Source: Didymella arachidicola (taxonomy: Eukaryota > Ascomycota > Dothideomycetes > Pleosporales > Didymellaceae). From it: DNA of 64,000 nt. Made by a program: the position numbers and the translations under genes. Location: positions 930,001 to 994,000 of the forward strand of contig CM049995.1 of NCBI GenBank assembly GCA_016630955.3, read 5' to 3'. Of the stretch, positions 20,632 through 32,004 are shown in pieces; position 1 is the first letter of the stretch, and the number at the start of each line of letters is the position of its first letter. The notes below the pieces were generated by a model. The model had not been told where the DNA came from. It did no database searches and saw only the letters and a list, made by a program, of their open reading frames with translations.

Positions 20632-21959
20632 TTACTTCCTCAATCTCTGGTCCATGACCTTATTGATCTCATCTTGGACGCTGTTTGCACCGTTCTCAGC
20701 CTCGTCCAGGCGGCTCTCGAGCTCCTTGATCTTCTTGCCAGCCCTTGTAGAATCCTGCGATCCACCTGTGACCAGCTTGCTCGCTGCACTCTTCGACGAT
20801 TCGTTGACCTTTCCATAGATTGCCATCGAGCTGGCGATCATGCTACCGATGTCGCCAACGTTACCTGGAACGATGACGCTCGTGCCTTCCTTGGCCAGGT
20901 TGCCGAAAGCATCAACGTACTTTTCAGCGACTGACAGCGAGATGGCGTTCTGCGCTGCACCTTGTCCCTGCTCGATTGCCTGTGCCACAGCATCGATACC
21001 CTTGGCGGTAGCCTGCGCTTTCAGCATGATAGCCTCTGCCTCACCGCTCGCCAGGTTGATTTGCTCAGCCCTCAACGCCTCAGAGGCGAGGATGACCGAC
21101 TGCTTCTTTCCCTCAGCAATATTGATAGCGGACTGCCTCTGACCCTCTGACTCCAGGATCTCGGCGCGCTTGGATCGTTCAGCTGTGACTTGGCGGTGCA
21201 TGGCTTCGACGACAGGCTCGGGAGCGTGGATATCGCGGATCTCATAACGGAGACAAGTGACGCCCCAGTCTTGAGCAGCCTCGTTAATTGCGGCGGTGAT
21301 ATTGGCGTTGAGATTAGCACGCTCCTTCAGTACGTGGTCAAGTGACAGCTGACCGATCTCAGAACGCATGGTGGTTTGCGCGAGCTGGGAAATAGCGTAC
21401 TCGGCATCTTCGACACCATAGCTGATTAGTGTCAGTTATGCGCCTGTAGTACGGGCGAAATTCAAGTATACCTTGCCTTGTAGGCATCAAACACCCTTGT
21501 GTAGAGCACACCGTCAAGCTCCAAAGTGACATTGTCTGCTGTGATGGCACTCTGGCTAGGAATCTCGATAGCATTCTCTTTGAGGCTCTTGACGTAGGCT
21601 ATCCGGTCGATAAAGGGTATCAGGATAGCTAGACCAGGCTCCAGTATGCGGTTGAACTTTCCCATGCGCTCGACAATCCATGCTGTTTGCTGCGGTACAA
21701 ATCGCACGACGGTGTTTGTTGGTAACCGCTTATGTGATCCGAAGTACGAGGGAGGTCCGGCCTGAGAGTTGAGTTGTCCCAGATTGAAGATACTGGTGGG
21801 GTTCGACGAGGAAGCGGCGTTCGAGTTGAGCTGTGAGAAGTGGCGCGTCGAAGGGGTGTACAAGAGCGCAGCAAGCGGTGCTGCTCTTGGAGCCAATGAC
21901 CGTGAGCTACGAAGTAAGCTGGAAGCCGTGAAGGCTGCCAACCTGTTGCGCGACGCCAT
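20632..21959 (-). CDS. STOML2: mitochondrial stomatin-like protein (SPFH domain, STOML2 type)
   Basis: Member of the SPFH/prohibitin superfamily, similar to the inner-membrane STOML2 that scaffolds cardiolipin-rich microdomains. Exons 21472-21959 and 20632-21421 flank a 50-bp intron, giving 425 residues from Met at 21959. The N-terminus MASRNRLAAFTASSLLRSSR is a clear mitochondrial presequence. The SPFH domain starts NTVVRFVPQQTAWIVERMGK, continues RILEPGLAILIPFIDRIAYV, and after the junction YGVEDAEYAISQLAQTTMRS. A long Ala/Glu-rich coiled coil (AMHRQVTAERSKRAEILESE) precedes the conserved C-terminal region. An upstream in-frame ATG at 22022 would add 21 residues. I prefer 21959 because of its context (CAACAATGG) and the better presequence. 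Confidence 0.93.
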
Positions 21960-23109
21960 TGTTGAAGTTGAGGCGAGTAGTGTATGACGGACACGCGGAG
22001 CTCTAGGAAGTTCCACGACCATCGGCGAGTCGGCGATTTTGGTTGCAGCAGCCGAAAGCGCGTCAATGACATAACCACACCCATTTGGCCATCGCTACCT
22101 ATTGACTCTGCGCCTACTCCGTGTCTACATGAGACTTTCCTATACGTTTCCATGTGGTGTATCATACAGTAAAGATTGGAAAATGGCATTAGTTCGACGT
22201 TCTACCGTGAGTTCTGCGTTCGCCGTTTAGTTGCTTGACGAACGTGCCAGTCGTGCACAGTAGTTGGGTTGAAGCTATCAGCAATGGTATGGAGTGCAGG
22301 TGCATGTGTGGAAAGAGCAAGAAGCAAGGTCGGCTTGTTCAGAGCAGGTGAAGGTACATCCAAGGTGGCAGCATCTGCCCTATCACGTATGCCTGTCCGT
22401 GTTCAAAGAAGCACTGCTGATCTTCTACGATCGCAGCAAGGTAATCTCACAGGCCTCGTCCCCTAATAAAGTCATCTCCTCTGACACGAGCCTCGCTTCT
22501 CGAGACAGCAACACACCCACTACTGTTACTCTCCATGCGCTAGCTCTTGAGATACCAATCTCCCAGCTCTCATGGCACTGAAGGCAGTGATGACTGTTGC
22601 GTTACTTCAGCCTCTTCGGAAGGAATGCTATGTTTGCCATGGAGGGAGTAGATGGAAGTAAACCATAGAACCTAGGGGCCCTCTTTTTAGGGAAAAGAAG
22701 CCCAATCAAAAGAAATACTCGCAGCTGTATCCACCTGTGTACGAAAAGAACTCGAACCTAATACCCTCATCAGGAGGGAACAGCCAGCTGCAAGCCATTC
22801 AATCACCTGTTCATCAAGGGAAGCATGACTCTCACCTCATAATATCGGACTAGCCACGACTGATAGCGGCGCTTGATAACAGCCTTTTGCCATCACAGAC
22901 ATACTGCGGCAGAATTGTAGTCTTCTTCATCATAAGTAGCTTTGCACGAAACACGGTATTCGATCTTCTCATACAACCTCATACCAAAAGCAAACAGGCT
23001 GCTTCATTTACTTTGGTAGGTGTACCTGCCCATCACCTACCGCTATTGCCTCTTTCGAGATAGTCAACCAGATCTCCCAGGGCTATTCGAGGCCTAGAGT
23101 CTTAGGCTG
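21960..23109. other. intergenic, nothing recognised
   Basis: About 1.15 kb upstream of the stomatin-like gene and downstream of the F-box-like gene. No supported gene was found. A tRNA B-box-like string near 22750 was examined and rejected. Confidence 0.5.
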
Positions 23110-24138
23110 CTACATCCCCTTCAAGCCAATTACACCGCTGCGTCTCGCAATCGGGAAGGCCGCTCGTACTTCGTCCATTAGCTTTGTGATTCGGCGATTT
23201 GCTGCAGTTTTGGTCGCGCGACGGGGTTGGGACCTCACAAAGGCTGTAATATTTGATGCTGTTTGACGATCGTAACGGAAGAGCACGGTGTTTGCCGGTG
23301 TTTCAACGGGCATTGAGAAGATGCCTGGTTTCTTTCCCGTAATAGCTCGTCCAACCCGTCTCACTTCTTTCTCGATATATGGGACCACTTCATGCCAGTG
23401 GTTCGTGGCATGCCACAGAAGGTCTGGACCGAGTGTAGTATTGACATCCTGGACCTCGAGCTCAAATCTTTCGAAATCGAGCTCTGCTTTCAGCAAACAT
23501 TCCAGGTCCACACTCCAGGAGGCCTTTGTATCGATACACAACAACATAGCCTGTCGCTGACACTCGGAACAAACGTTGACGAAAATGGTCTGTACTCGTA
23601 AGCATCGTGGCGCTCTACCCGTCACTGCCTTCTCCAATTTCAGATACCTGGCCACTTGCTGGATAGTATGGAGGCCAATTGTACTGGGCCTAAAGAGCGC
23701 TCCGATGGTGTGGTATGAAGCACTCAGACTGTCCATACGTATTGTAAGCCTCCTTTGTAGAGAAGGCATTATCACCATGAAGCTTGAATAGTTCCAGGTG
23801 AGGTTCGGATCCGAGGCCCAAGGACCGACAGTGATACTGGCCAATCTTGATAAAGTAGCTCGACCCTCATAGAAGAACATCTTGCAAACCAAAAGCCAAT
23901 TCGGAAGGCCGTTGGCGGTAACCGAGTGTTTCGATATGGGACCAATAAAGTCGAGACTGATTTTCATACCCGCAGACCTCGTCCGTATGATTGAGTATAG
24001 GATTAATAAATACTCGAATATTCTGTTGCGTATTTCTGCCGGTATGCGATGAAATGTATCGGCCCCGTTGATTGCGCGAGCGATCTCGTGAGCAGTTGTG
24101 GAATCATCCATAATAAAAGAGTTTGACCGGACTGGCAT
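23110..24138 (-). CDS. F-box-like protein of unknown function
   Basis: Single-exon 342-residue protein. An N-terminal FHRIPAEIRNRIFEYLLILY at about residues 29-48 matches the degenerate F-box-like helix common in large families of Dothideomycete and other fungal proteins. The rest has no named domain but contains a CSECQRQ motif, a WLLVCKMFFYEGRATLSRLA segment typical of this family, and a basic C-terminus. If the F-box is functional it would recruit a target to an SCF ubiquitin ligase; the target is unknown. The start at 24138 is the first ATG of the frame. A three-copy 25-bp tandem repeat begins 82 bp upstream of the start. Confidence 0.65.
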   Translation of the reverse strand: MPVRSNSFIMDDSTTAHEIARAINGADTFHRIPAEIRNRIFEYLLILYSIIRTRSAGMKISLDFIGPISKHSVTANGLPNWLLVCKMFFYEGRATLSRLASITVGPWASDPNLTWNYSSFMVIMPSLQRRLTIRMDSLSASYHTIGALFRPSTIGLHTIQQVARYLKLEKAVTGRAPRCLRVQTIFVNVCSECQRQAMLLCIDTKASWSVDLECLLKAELDFERFELEVQDVNTTLGPDLLWHATNHWHEVVPYIEKEVRRVGRAITGKKPGIFSMPVETPANTVLFRYDRQTASNITAFVRSQPRRATKTAANRRITKLMDEVRAAFPIARRSGVIGLKGM

Positions 24139-24220
24139 CGTGTTCGAGAGAATCTTAACAATAGGTAACTCGCAGCTGGAGTTGAATATATCAAATATAA
24201 TGCTGAAGTTACTGAGACCC

Positions 24221-24295
24221 TTTCACCAACGGTAACGGGTTTCTGTTTCACGAACGGTAACGGGTTTCTGTTTCACCAACGGTAACGGGTTTCTG
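24221..24295. repeat. 25-bp direct tandem repeat, three copies
   Basis: Three contiguous 25-bp units lie at 24221-24245, 24246-24270 and 24271-24295. Each contains ACGGTAACGGGTTTCTG. Copies 1 and 3 are identical; copy 2 differs by a single C to G change. The array ends abruptly on both sides, with no spacers. It sits 82-157 bp upstream of the F-box-like start, in its likely promoter or leader. Confidence 0.95.
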
Positions 24296-25644
24296 AGCCC
24301 AGTGATCGAGTTTGTCGGCCCAGAGGTCACTTTCGGCCCATTTGCAGACAAGAACCGCAAGGAAAGCCACCTTGTCTCTCCTTGTGTAGAAGTATTTTTC
24401 CTATCGCAGCAACTTTGATTGTGGAAAATGAGTTGCATAACAAACAGTGTTCTTCAGTTCTAAGCATTCGTGCAGCAATAGGCGTATAGCATAAATGCTA
24501 TGCAGTTGAACTGTAGTGCTCTTCAGGGCTTCAAAATCCAATGGCTCTTGTATGGCGGTATTTCCAGTCTGTGACAGAACCCTCGAGGGAAGAAGAACGT
24601 CATTATAGGGGACGAGTCGCCTAGAGCTTGCAACTCTATGGTTATGTATTAGCCAACAAGCCATGTTTGTGGATGTATGGAAGTACTGAGGGTTTCGTTG
24701 GACTGAAGAAGCCAGAATCAGTCTCCATATATCCAGTGCTTTATAGTCCAATTTTCATATTTTGGTTCAGCGAATCAGAATGCTGCTCTCAGCCTGTGGA
24801 GAGCGCGCTAGATGTCAGCCTTTCGCAAAGGGTTCAACTAAACCACATTGAGAGGCGTTAGGTATCCTCGAACCCATTGGGCTGAATCATATTCTAATCT
24901 CATCTATCCGCACCGATGATCAAACATGCTCCCTTGCAGTTGTGGATACGGGGATTCATTTTACAATACTTCCGTATTCTTCCTGAACATTCCAACAGAT
25001 ACTCTTACACCCTCTTCAGTCACGCGGCTCTTTCTAACCACACTGTAGGCATCATCGAAAATTGCTGAGAGTGTTACGAACCACGGCATCAATCCGGACC
25101 CCAAGAATATGCCCACGCTTAATAGTGAGGCGCAACGAAAGGCTGTCGTGCGTGATCACTGAGAATACATGTTCGAACTTTGATGTATCCTAGGAAGTTT
25201 ATAATCGAGCTGCTCTGATGATCTGGTTCACCCGGCATAGACACGCCGAAGGAAGAATGGACTTGGGCAGATGTCTTATCAAGGCATCGCTGATTTACTT
25301 CGGAGGGTCCGGAATGGGAATGAGGCTGGAAACACACCGAATTTGACTTGGTCTTTGCTTGTATCTTGCAGCGAAGCTATGTGATCAATCGTGAATCTCA
25401 ACCTTCGACCGACTTGAGATACTGATTGAGAGGGCACTCTGCTTTGATCTTGTACATTCCCAAGATGGTAGATGAGGAAGCCGTCACTTATACCAACCAT
25501 TGCGTGACGTTCACTCTGCCGACGGTACGATGAGAGTCAATGTGCTTTGGAGTAATGGCAGGTTTTATCCGACTCTGCTGTCTCATGCCCTGAAACGATG
25601 ATTTTGCGTTTGCAAATACAGTGTGGAGAGGAGAGTATCACCAA
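24296..25644. other. intergenic, nothing recognised
   Basis: This 1.35-kb region between the F-box-like promoter and the 3' end of the queuosine-salvage gene has frequent stops on both strands and no recognisable protein. Short frames at 24401-24751 and 25119-25500 on the minus strand look random. Confidence 0.5.
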
Positions 25645-26792
25645 TCAATACCATATACTTCGGGTCCTGTGATGAGGTATTGCTTCGATCCCTTCCTTTT
25701 CTCGTTCTTTCGCCAGATCGTAGAGGAAGAAGTCGATAAGGATGGCATTGACTTTGGCATCGGGCTTGAGCAGAAGAATCTCACGGCGAAGGAGCTCGAC
25801 GGCCCAGATACTGCAACCTGGAGAATAAATTAGTCATGGGAGATATTTGTAGGGACGCTGCCTGACCGACCTCGAATCTGCATCTCCCACGTATGCCCAC
25901 TCTCTATGATCTCCAAGCGCCGGATCTTAGCCTCTAACGAAGGACAGAACCACATTACGCCGAGCGAATGCAGCATCTGTGGTACGCGATAGTCGGCAAA
26001 CATGGTTATCTTGTCGATGTCGTTGAACTCTCCGTAGCTTTCGCCGTCGAATGCAGCCCACAGATCCGCTACAAAGATCTGCGCACGCTTCAGAAAGCGA
26101 ACTTTTTTGCGCTCAAAGGTACCCTCATCGGCGAAACAGTTGAATTTCTCTGCAAGAAGGTTGACGAGACCTGCTGCTGAATTTTTGGCGTCTTCGATGA
26201 GCGTCACAACGCTGCCGTCAAATTCCTCATCCAGGACCCGTCCGGCTTCTCTCAAACATTTGATCCGTGCCTCGAACATTGGCGGCTCCTCGTCATTTAT
26301 CGATCGAAACACATTCTTCAGCACCTCATCTGTACAATTTTCCTCGTCGATCCAGAATTCAGGCGACGTGATGGGGATGTCTTCATCTAATGCTCTTTGC
26401 AGTACCGCCACCAAGCCCCAATACCCTGTCCATTTCTTCTCCTTGTAATCAACAGCAAATCGCTCCTCTTCTGGCCTCTCACTCCAGAAGCTGAAGTTCA
26501 ATAGGTCCATCGTGAAAATAAAGTTGACTGTGCTCTCATCCTTAGCCTTGGGATGCAACTCGTGAGAAGACCATGTCGCGGTACTGTATCCTCTTTTTTC
26601 CATCTCTTCTAGCACGAGTTGCGCGGCAATTTTGGTCGAACGCATGTCCAAAGCTACGTCGATACTGTTGTCATAGATGAACTCAGCAGCTTGAAGGACT
26701 TTTGTCTCCGGGGGGCCTTCATCTTTGACACCGATTCCGAATCGTTTTCGCAACAGATCGAGAAGCTCGTGGTCGACTTCGTCATCCGACAT
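25645..26792 (-). CDS. QNG1: queuosine 5'-phosphate N-glycosylase/hydrolase (DUF2419, queuosine salvage)
   Basis: Homologue of the DUF2419 queuosine salvage protein (human C9orf64/QNG1), which releases queuine from queuosine 5'-monophosphate so that it can be reused for tRNA wobble modification. Exons 25871-26792 and 25645-25817, joined through a 53-bp intron, give 364 residues. Landmarks are STVNFIFTMDLLNFSFWSER near the start of the core, KWTGYWGLVAVLQRALDEDI, the region LWAAFDGESYGEFNDIDKIT, FADYRVPQMLHSLGVM and the junction segment SGHTWEMQIRGCSIWAVELL. Exon 2 ends with IDFFLYDLAKE. Without the intron the frame runs into an unrelated tail, so the splice is needed to recover the conserved C-terminus. 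It is divergent from UBA2 over 403 bp. Confidence 0.9.
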
Positions 26793-27195
26793 GGTGAGGC
26801 TCGAAGCTAGTTAGTTGAGCGGAGAGAAGGAACCTCGTGAATCGATTGTCGCGGTGGAAAGAGAGCGCGACTTCAGGTCCTGAAACCCCTTTTTATGTTT
26901 GATGACGCGGGTAGTGACCCTGACAGATTTACGGTCACCCTGAGTTTTCAATGTTGAACATGTGACTTGGTGAGCGTGAGTCGCATCCCACGCGTTAGGC
27001 CGCGCTACGCGAGGCACTTCCAGGTTGAGGCTCCCTGCCGGCGGATCAGCGCTAAGAATCGCAGTACTGACGTCGCAGGCTCTCTCACCTTGAGATCTTC
27101 AATTATCCGCGCGTTGGCGGCCTTCACCTCTCCGCGCATGTCGTGACAACTAAGCTGCTTACACCGCACTCGCTGAACCCATTACCTCAACAACC
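26793..27195. promoter_or_regulatory. divergent promoter QNG1 / UBA2
   Basis: These 403 bp separate the two divergent start codons, so both core promoters must lie here. No specific binding site could be assigned with confidence and no other open frame is supported. Confidence 0.5.
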
Positions 27196-29246
27196 ATGGC
27201 ACGCGATAAGTTTGCTCAGCAGAGCCTCGGCGGTACCCTGCACGGCATGGTCAAGAAGGTGCGACCGAGACACCAACAAGGCATCCGAGTCACTAATTGA
27301 TGGCAGTCACGCGTACTCATGGTTGGAGCCGGTGGCATTGGTTGCGAGCTCCTCAAGAATCTCGTTCTCACCGGCTTCGGCGAAATCCACATTGTCGATC
27401 TCGACACCATCGACCTGAGCAACCTCAACCGCCAGTTCCTGTTCCGCAACGAGCACATCAAAAAGTCGAAAGCATTGGTAGGGAGGAATCTAAGCCCTTG
27501 GAGAGGTCAGAGGGCATGCGCTAATGCCGTAGCAGGTTGCCAAAGAAGCGGCGCAAAAGTTCAATCCCAATGTCAAAATCGAAGCCTACCACGACAACAT
27601 CAAGGACTCGCAGTTCAACGTTGCATGGTTCCAGCAATTCAACATTGTCTTCAACGCGCTCGACAACCTTGATGCACGCCGACATGTAAATAAGATGTGC
27701 CTGGCTGGTAATGTACCGCTCATCGAGAGTGGTACTACTGGCTTCAATGGCAACGTACAGGTCATCAAGAAAGGCGACACCGAATGCTACGACTGCGTGC
27801 CGAAGCCCACACCGAAGACGTTCGCTACCTGCACAATTCGAAGCACACCTTCGCAACTCATCCACTGCATAGTATGGGGCAAGTCGTATCTATTCGCCGA
27901 GCTCTTTGGCATCTCAGAAGACGACGCGCCGGAGCTTGATCAGAGTCTGGACAAAGAAGGCAACAACGCAGAGGAGATCGCGAAGCTGCGAGAGGAAGCG
28001 ACAAAGCTCAAGCGCGTGCGGGAGCAGATGGGGTCGCAGGACTTTCCACGCGCCGTCTTCGAGATGGTGTTCAAGGATGACATCGAGCGATTACTCAGCA
28101 TGGAAGACATGTGGAAGAGCAAGAGAGCACCAGTTGCGCTCAACTTCGACGCCCTCTCGAAGGAAAGCAAGACACCAGCCGCCACAGTCCTGCAGGACGA
28201 CCAGAGGATATGGACCGTAGAAGAGAACTTCGCGATCTTCGTGGATAGCATCTTCAGGCTGAGCCAGCGTCTGGAGAACGAGCGTGCGCAAACGGAAGTC
28301 GGCAACTCGTCTCCCATTTTGAGCTTCGACAAGGACGATGTGGACACTCTTGACTTTGTTGTCGCGAGTGCCAATTTACGAGCAGCCATCTTTGGTATTG
28401 AGCCTCGGTCAAAGTTTGATATTAAGCGTAAGTCACACCACAAGTATTCAAAGTCTTGATACTAACATGATTGGCACAGAGATGGCCGGCAACATTATCC
28501 CCGCAATCGCGACGACCAATGCCATGACTGCGGGCCTGTGCGTGCTGCAAGCTTTCAAGATCCTACGCTACACCGACCCTGAACAGCTGAAGCGACACGC
28601 GCAAGTCGTCTTTCTGACGAGGACAACCGAGCGCAATCTTGCTGCCGACCTGGTCCAGCCACCGAACCCCGAATGCTCGACCTGCAGTGTGACTCATATC
28701 ACGCTGACAGTCGATACTGCGCGTGCGAAGCTTAGAGATCTTGTAGAAGATGTACTCAAGAGTCAGCTCGGCTACGGCGATGAGTTCAGTGTCACAAAAG
28801 ACGGCGAGCTGCTCTACGACGCTGATGAGGATGAACACATGAATAAGACTTTCAGTGAGCTCAGTATCACCACAGGGAGCTCATTCATCGTGATTGACGA
28901 TGCTGATGAGGACAAGAAGGTCAATGTCGAGTTCAGTATTGATGCGAAAGAACTACCATCTGCTGACAAACCGATTCACCCCCTCGAAGACCTCCAGATC
29001 GCAACCAGGCCCAAGGCAGCTATCCCAGTCACAGCGCATGCCACCAATGGTCATGGTCCCGCGCACACGAACGGCACCTCTAATGGCACAATGGGTGGTG
29101 TCAAGCGAAGCGCTGACGAGGCTAGTCTCGAAGACGACATGGTTAGGAAGAAGGGCAAGGCCATGGAAGAAAAGCAGGTCATGGACGCTGAAGACATCCT
29201 AGTGATCGAAGACGAGAAGGACAACGGTGTCATTGAGCTGGACTGA
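27196..29246 (+). CDS. UBA2: SUMO-activating enzyme catalytic subunit UBA2
   Basis: Catalytic half of the SUMO E1 (partner AOS1), which adenylates SUMO and carries it as a thioester before transfer to UBC9. Four exons, 27196-27258, 27307-27477, 27536-28427 and 28480-29246, give 630 residues with all phases agreeing. After MARDKFAQQSLGG, the ATP-binding loop is VLMVGAGGIGCELLKNL, followed by VDLDTIDLSNLNRQFLFR. The catalytic Cys177 lies in FATCTIRSTPSQLIHCIVWG. A zinc-binding CxxC pair is present (ECYDCVP and ECSTCSV). MAGNIIPAIATTNA continues directly from FDIKQ at the third junction. The ubiquitin-fold domain follows at about 480-545, and the C-terminus is an acidic, Lys-rich tail that probably carries the nuclear localisation signal (VKRSADEASLEDDMVRKKGK). 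Confidence 0.95.
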
Positions 29247-29508
29247 GGTGATGCATGATCGGTCTACTACGTGCCTCTGCATCTCACAAACCTACCGGGA
29301 ATAGCGATGTCCCCCACTGTAACGTGTTAAGTCCTAAGTGACTCATGACGCATCGACGCACGCATTCACCAGGATACCCTCTGTACTATATCAGCGTAGG
29401 CGCGACTTTGACGGCGTTCGGGAATGGGTATACCTTCTGCTTTAACTTTCACGAGTAGAAGCCACAAGGCAATGAGCATCCTACGGATTCGGCTTGAACT
29501 GCGTGGTT

Positions 29509-30345
29509 CTACACCGCCGATAGTCCTCCATCTAGATTCAATACGCAGTTATGCGCATACTGATTCTCTGCAAGGAACAGTGCTGCATGTGCAATGTCCT
29601 CTGGCTGACCGAACCGCTTGAGCGGAATTCGGTCTTGCAGTTGTGATATGTTCAAATCTACTCTCGTCAGCATCAGTCTACCTAACCAATGAAAGGGCAT
29701 ACGCATACCTTTCGTCATGTCACTCTCCACGTATCCCGGTACAATCACATTTACCCTTACGCCATGCTGCACGTACTCCGTCGTCAGCGCCCTCGTGAAG
29801 CCCAGTACCCCAGCCTTACTCGCCGCGTACGCCACCGCACCGTGGCCACCGCTCACTCCCAGCAGACTCGACACATTGATAATGGATGGCGTGTACAAAG
29901 ATCCAGACTCCGCACGTGACCTTGTTGTTGAGCTCAGGTACTTATTCCGCAACAAGAATCGCGTACCTAGCATCAACGCGGTAAGGTTTGTGTCGACGAT
30001 GTCTTGGATGTCTTCTGCCGGCGTGGTGGTGAACAGACGGGATTGCGTTATCCCAGCGCAGTTCACGAGGACGTCAATTTTTGACGAGTCTTCACCTTTG
30101 GCTAGACCGTTGTTCTTGAAATTCGTTGTGCTCCAGAAACCGGGCGATGTGATAGAGCCAGAGATGTATCGGTGAGATGTTGCAGAGCTGGTTGGCATAA
30201 GGCTTGAGAGCGCAGTCTCCAGGTTCTCTTTCGAGCGGGACACCAGTGTACAACGGTATGATCGTTTCGCAAAGGCCTGTGCAATTGCGAGGCCGATGCC
30301 TCGGCTGCCGCCTGTGACGAAGATATGCCGTGCTCGAGATGCCAT
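29509..30345 (-). CDS. SDR, 3-oxoacyl-[acyl-carrier-protein] reductase-like
   Basis: NAD(P)-dependent short-chain dehydrogenase with closest general resemblance to 3-oxoacyl-ACP reductases of the FabG/OAR1 type, which act in mitochondrial fatty-acid synthesis. Exons 29709-30345 and 29509-29657 flank a 51-bp in-frame intron, giving 261 residues. The Rossmann motif is FVTGGSRGIGLAIA, with NCAGIT, the Ser in INVSSLLGVSG and the active site YAASK (VAYAASKAGVLGFTRAL). VNVIVPGYVESDMTK leads into the junction, and the C-terminal strand is NCVLNLDGGLSAV. Read straight through, the intron would insert 17 residues. Splicing is preferred because GTATGC...AGTAG borders match and DMTKDLNISQLQDRIPLKRF is contiguous. 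It is divergent from the Fpg gene over 255 bp. Confidence 0.85.
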   Translation of the reverse strand: MASRARHIFVTGGSRGIGLAIAQAFAKRSYRCTLVSRSKENLETALSSLMPTSSATSHRYISGSITSPGFWSTTNFKNNGLAKGEDSSKIDVLVNCAGITQSRLFTTTPAEDIQDIVDTNLTALMLGTRFLLRNKYLSSTTRSRAESGSLYTPSIINVSSLLGVSGGHGAVAYAASKAGVLGFTRALTTEYVQHGVRVNVIVPGYVESDMTKGMRMPFHWLGRLMLTRVDLNISQLQDRIPLKRFGQPEDIAHAALFLAENQYAHNCVLNLDGGLSAV

Positions 30346-30600
30346 TGTTGATGAAACTGATGAACGTGGTTGTCAAATTGACCAATGACGTCGTACGGCT
30401 AGATCTCGTGAAGACGTGCTGACGCGACGCGTCGCGAAGCTTGGACTTAGAGTCGAGTCGTCATCGCTCCTGACTTGAACAACAAACGGCTATTTTGCAG
30501 CTCTGAGCCTTTCGTTTCTCGTCTTAAGAGCTGTAGCGTGTTGCGCATCGCCGTCTCGCATCTTGCCAATTGTGGATTCAGTCAACAACAGACCTTCAAT

Positions 30601-32004
30601 ATGCCTGAGGTATGTTCCAAAGAGCTGATACTCGCTTGTAGCTGCTGATATAGACAGATCGCAGAGGTCGCACGCGTAGTGCACTATCTAAAGAAGCATC
30701 TTGTCGGTCGCACAATCGCTTCAGTACGTGCAGAAGAAGGCGACCTTCTATTCGGCAAAGTTGGCACTTCGGCAAGCGCCTTCAAGACGGCCATGACTGG
30801 CAAAAAGGTGCTTGACGCGCGACAGCAGGGCAAATACTTCTGGCTCATAATGGACACGAAACCACATCCACTTATGCATCTGGGCATGACTGGTTGGATC
30901 AAATTCAGCAATGATGATACAAGCGCGTACTACAGGCCAAAGAAAGAGGAGCCGGATTGGCCGCCGAGGTTCTCGAAGTTTGTCCTGGAGTTGAAGGGCG
31001 ACCCAAAATGCGAAATTGCATTTGTAGACCCCCGAAGATTGGGAAGGTGCAGACTCGTTGACGTCGAGGCTGATGAGATGAGGAAGACCTCGCCACTGAA
31101 AGAGAACGGTCCTGATCCAGTCATTGACAAGGACATGTTCACCGTGGAGTGGCTCACAGAATTGCTGAGACGGAAACGGGTCCCAGTCAAGGCGCTACTA
31201 TTAGATCAGGCAAACATCTCAGGGATTGGCAATTGGGTTGCGGACGAGACGATGTACCAAGCGAAGCTGCATCCGGAGCAATACAGCAACACATTCAGCG
31301 ACGAGCAGATCAAGAGATTGCATCATGCAATCGTGTATGTCTGTGGTACAGCGGTCGATGCACTTGCCGAATCAGACAAGTTTCCCAAAGACTGGTTGAT
31401 GAAGTATCGTTGGGACAAAGGCAAGAAAACTGGCGGTAAACTCCCGAATGGCGCAAAAATCACATTTCTGACAGTCGGTGGGCGCACATCTGCTGTCGTA
31501 CCTAGCGTTCAGAAGAAGACAGCAGCTGTTGCAGGAGACGTGTCAGAGAGCGCTGCGGAAGAGAGCGAGGAGGGTGAGGCAGTAGCCAAGCCACAAAAGA
31601 GCGCGAAGAAGAAGACCAAGGCCAAGGACGAGGACGAAGATGTTGAGATGACCAAAACGACGACAATAACAACAGCCAATAGGCCGAGGCGAAGGCGCAA
31701 CCAAGCCGACTATAAAGTCAAGGATGATGAAGAGGATGATGAAGAAGCACCTGCCTCAAAGAAGCAGAAGCTTTCTTCAAAGGCAGCGGCACCAAAAAAG
31801 GCTGCGCTGAAGAAGATGAATGGAAGTGTGGAGCATGACCCTGAAGAGGAGCCTGGGAAAGAGGCCCAAAAGCAATTGATTGCCTCAAAGCCCAAGAAGT
31901 CTGCTGGTGCAGTGTCCAAGAAGGATGAGAAGACAGAAGCTGAGGAGGAGAGCAAGACGGACAACACAAGCGGACGGCGGCGGTCAAGGCGTATTACAAA
32001 GTAG
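30601..32004 (+). CDS. formamidopyrimidine-DNA glycosylase (Fpg/MutM type)
   Basis: Bifunctional DNA glycosylase/AP lyase predicted to remove oxidised purines. Exon 1 (30601-30609) encodes only Met-Pro-Glu; exon 2 (30658-32004) gives the rest of 451 residues. The mature N-terminal Pro is the nucleophile and the Glu next to it is essential in this family. Further landmarks are EVARVVHYLKKHLVGRT, the active-site Lys region QQGKYFWLIM (Lys62), PLMHLGMTGWIKF, FVDPRRLGR and the helix-two-turn-helix signature LLDQANISGIGNWVADE. There is no Cys4 zinc finger. The KITFLTVGGRTSAVVPSVQK region looks like the zincless finger of plant and fungal Fpg. A long Lys/Glu-rich tail (about residues 295-451) with several basic clusters suggests nuclear targeting. 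Confidence 0.92.

Noticed and set aside
22715..22800. tRNA-like pol III B-box string on the minus strand (GGTTCGAGTTC)
   Set aside because: The T-stem does not pair, no proper anticodon stem or acceptor stem can be formed, and the A-box match is poor.
24221..24295. CRISPR-like array
   Set aside because: The 25-bp units are directly contiguous without spacers, and the genome is eukaryotic.
29658..29708. 17-residue insertion in the SDR as coding sequence
   Set aside because: It has GT-AG borders, breaks a conserved stretch between DMTK and DLNISQLQ, and splicing restores the normal family spacing.
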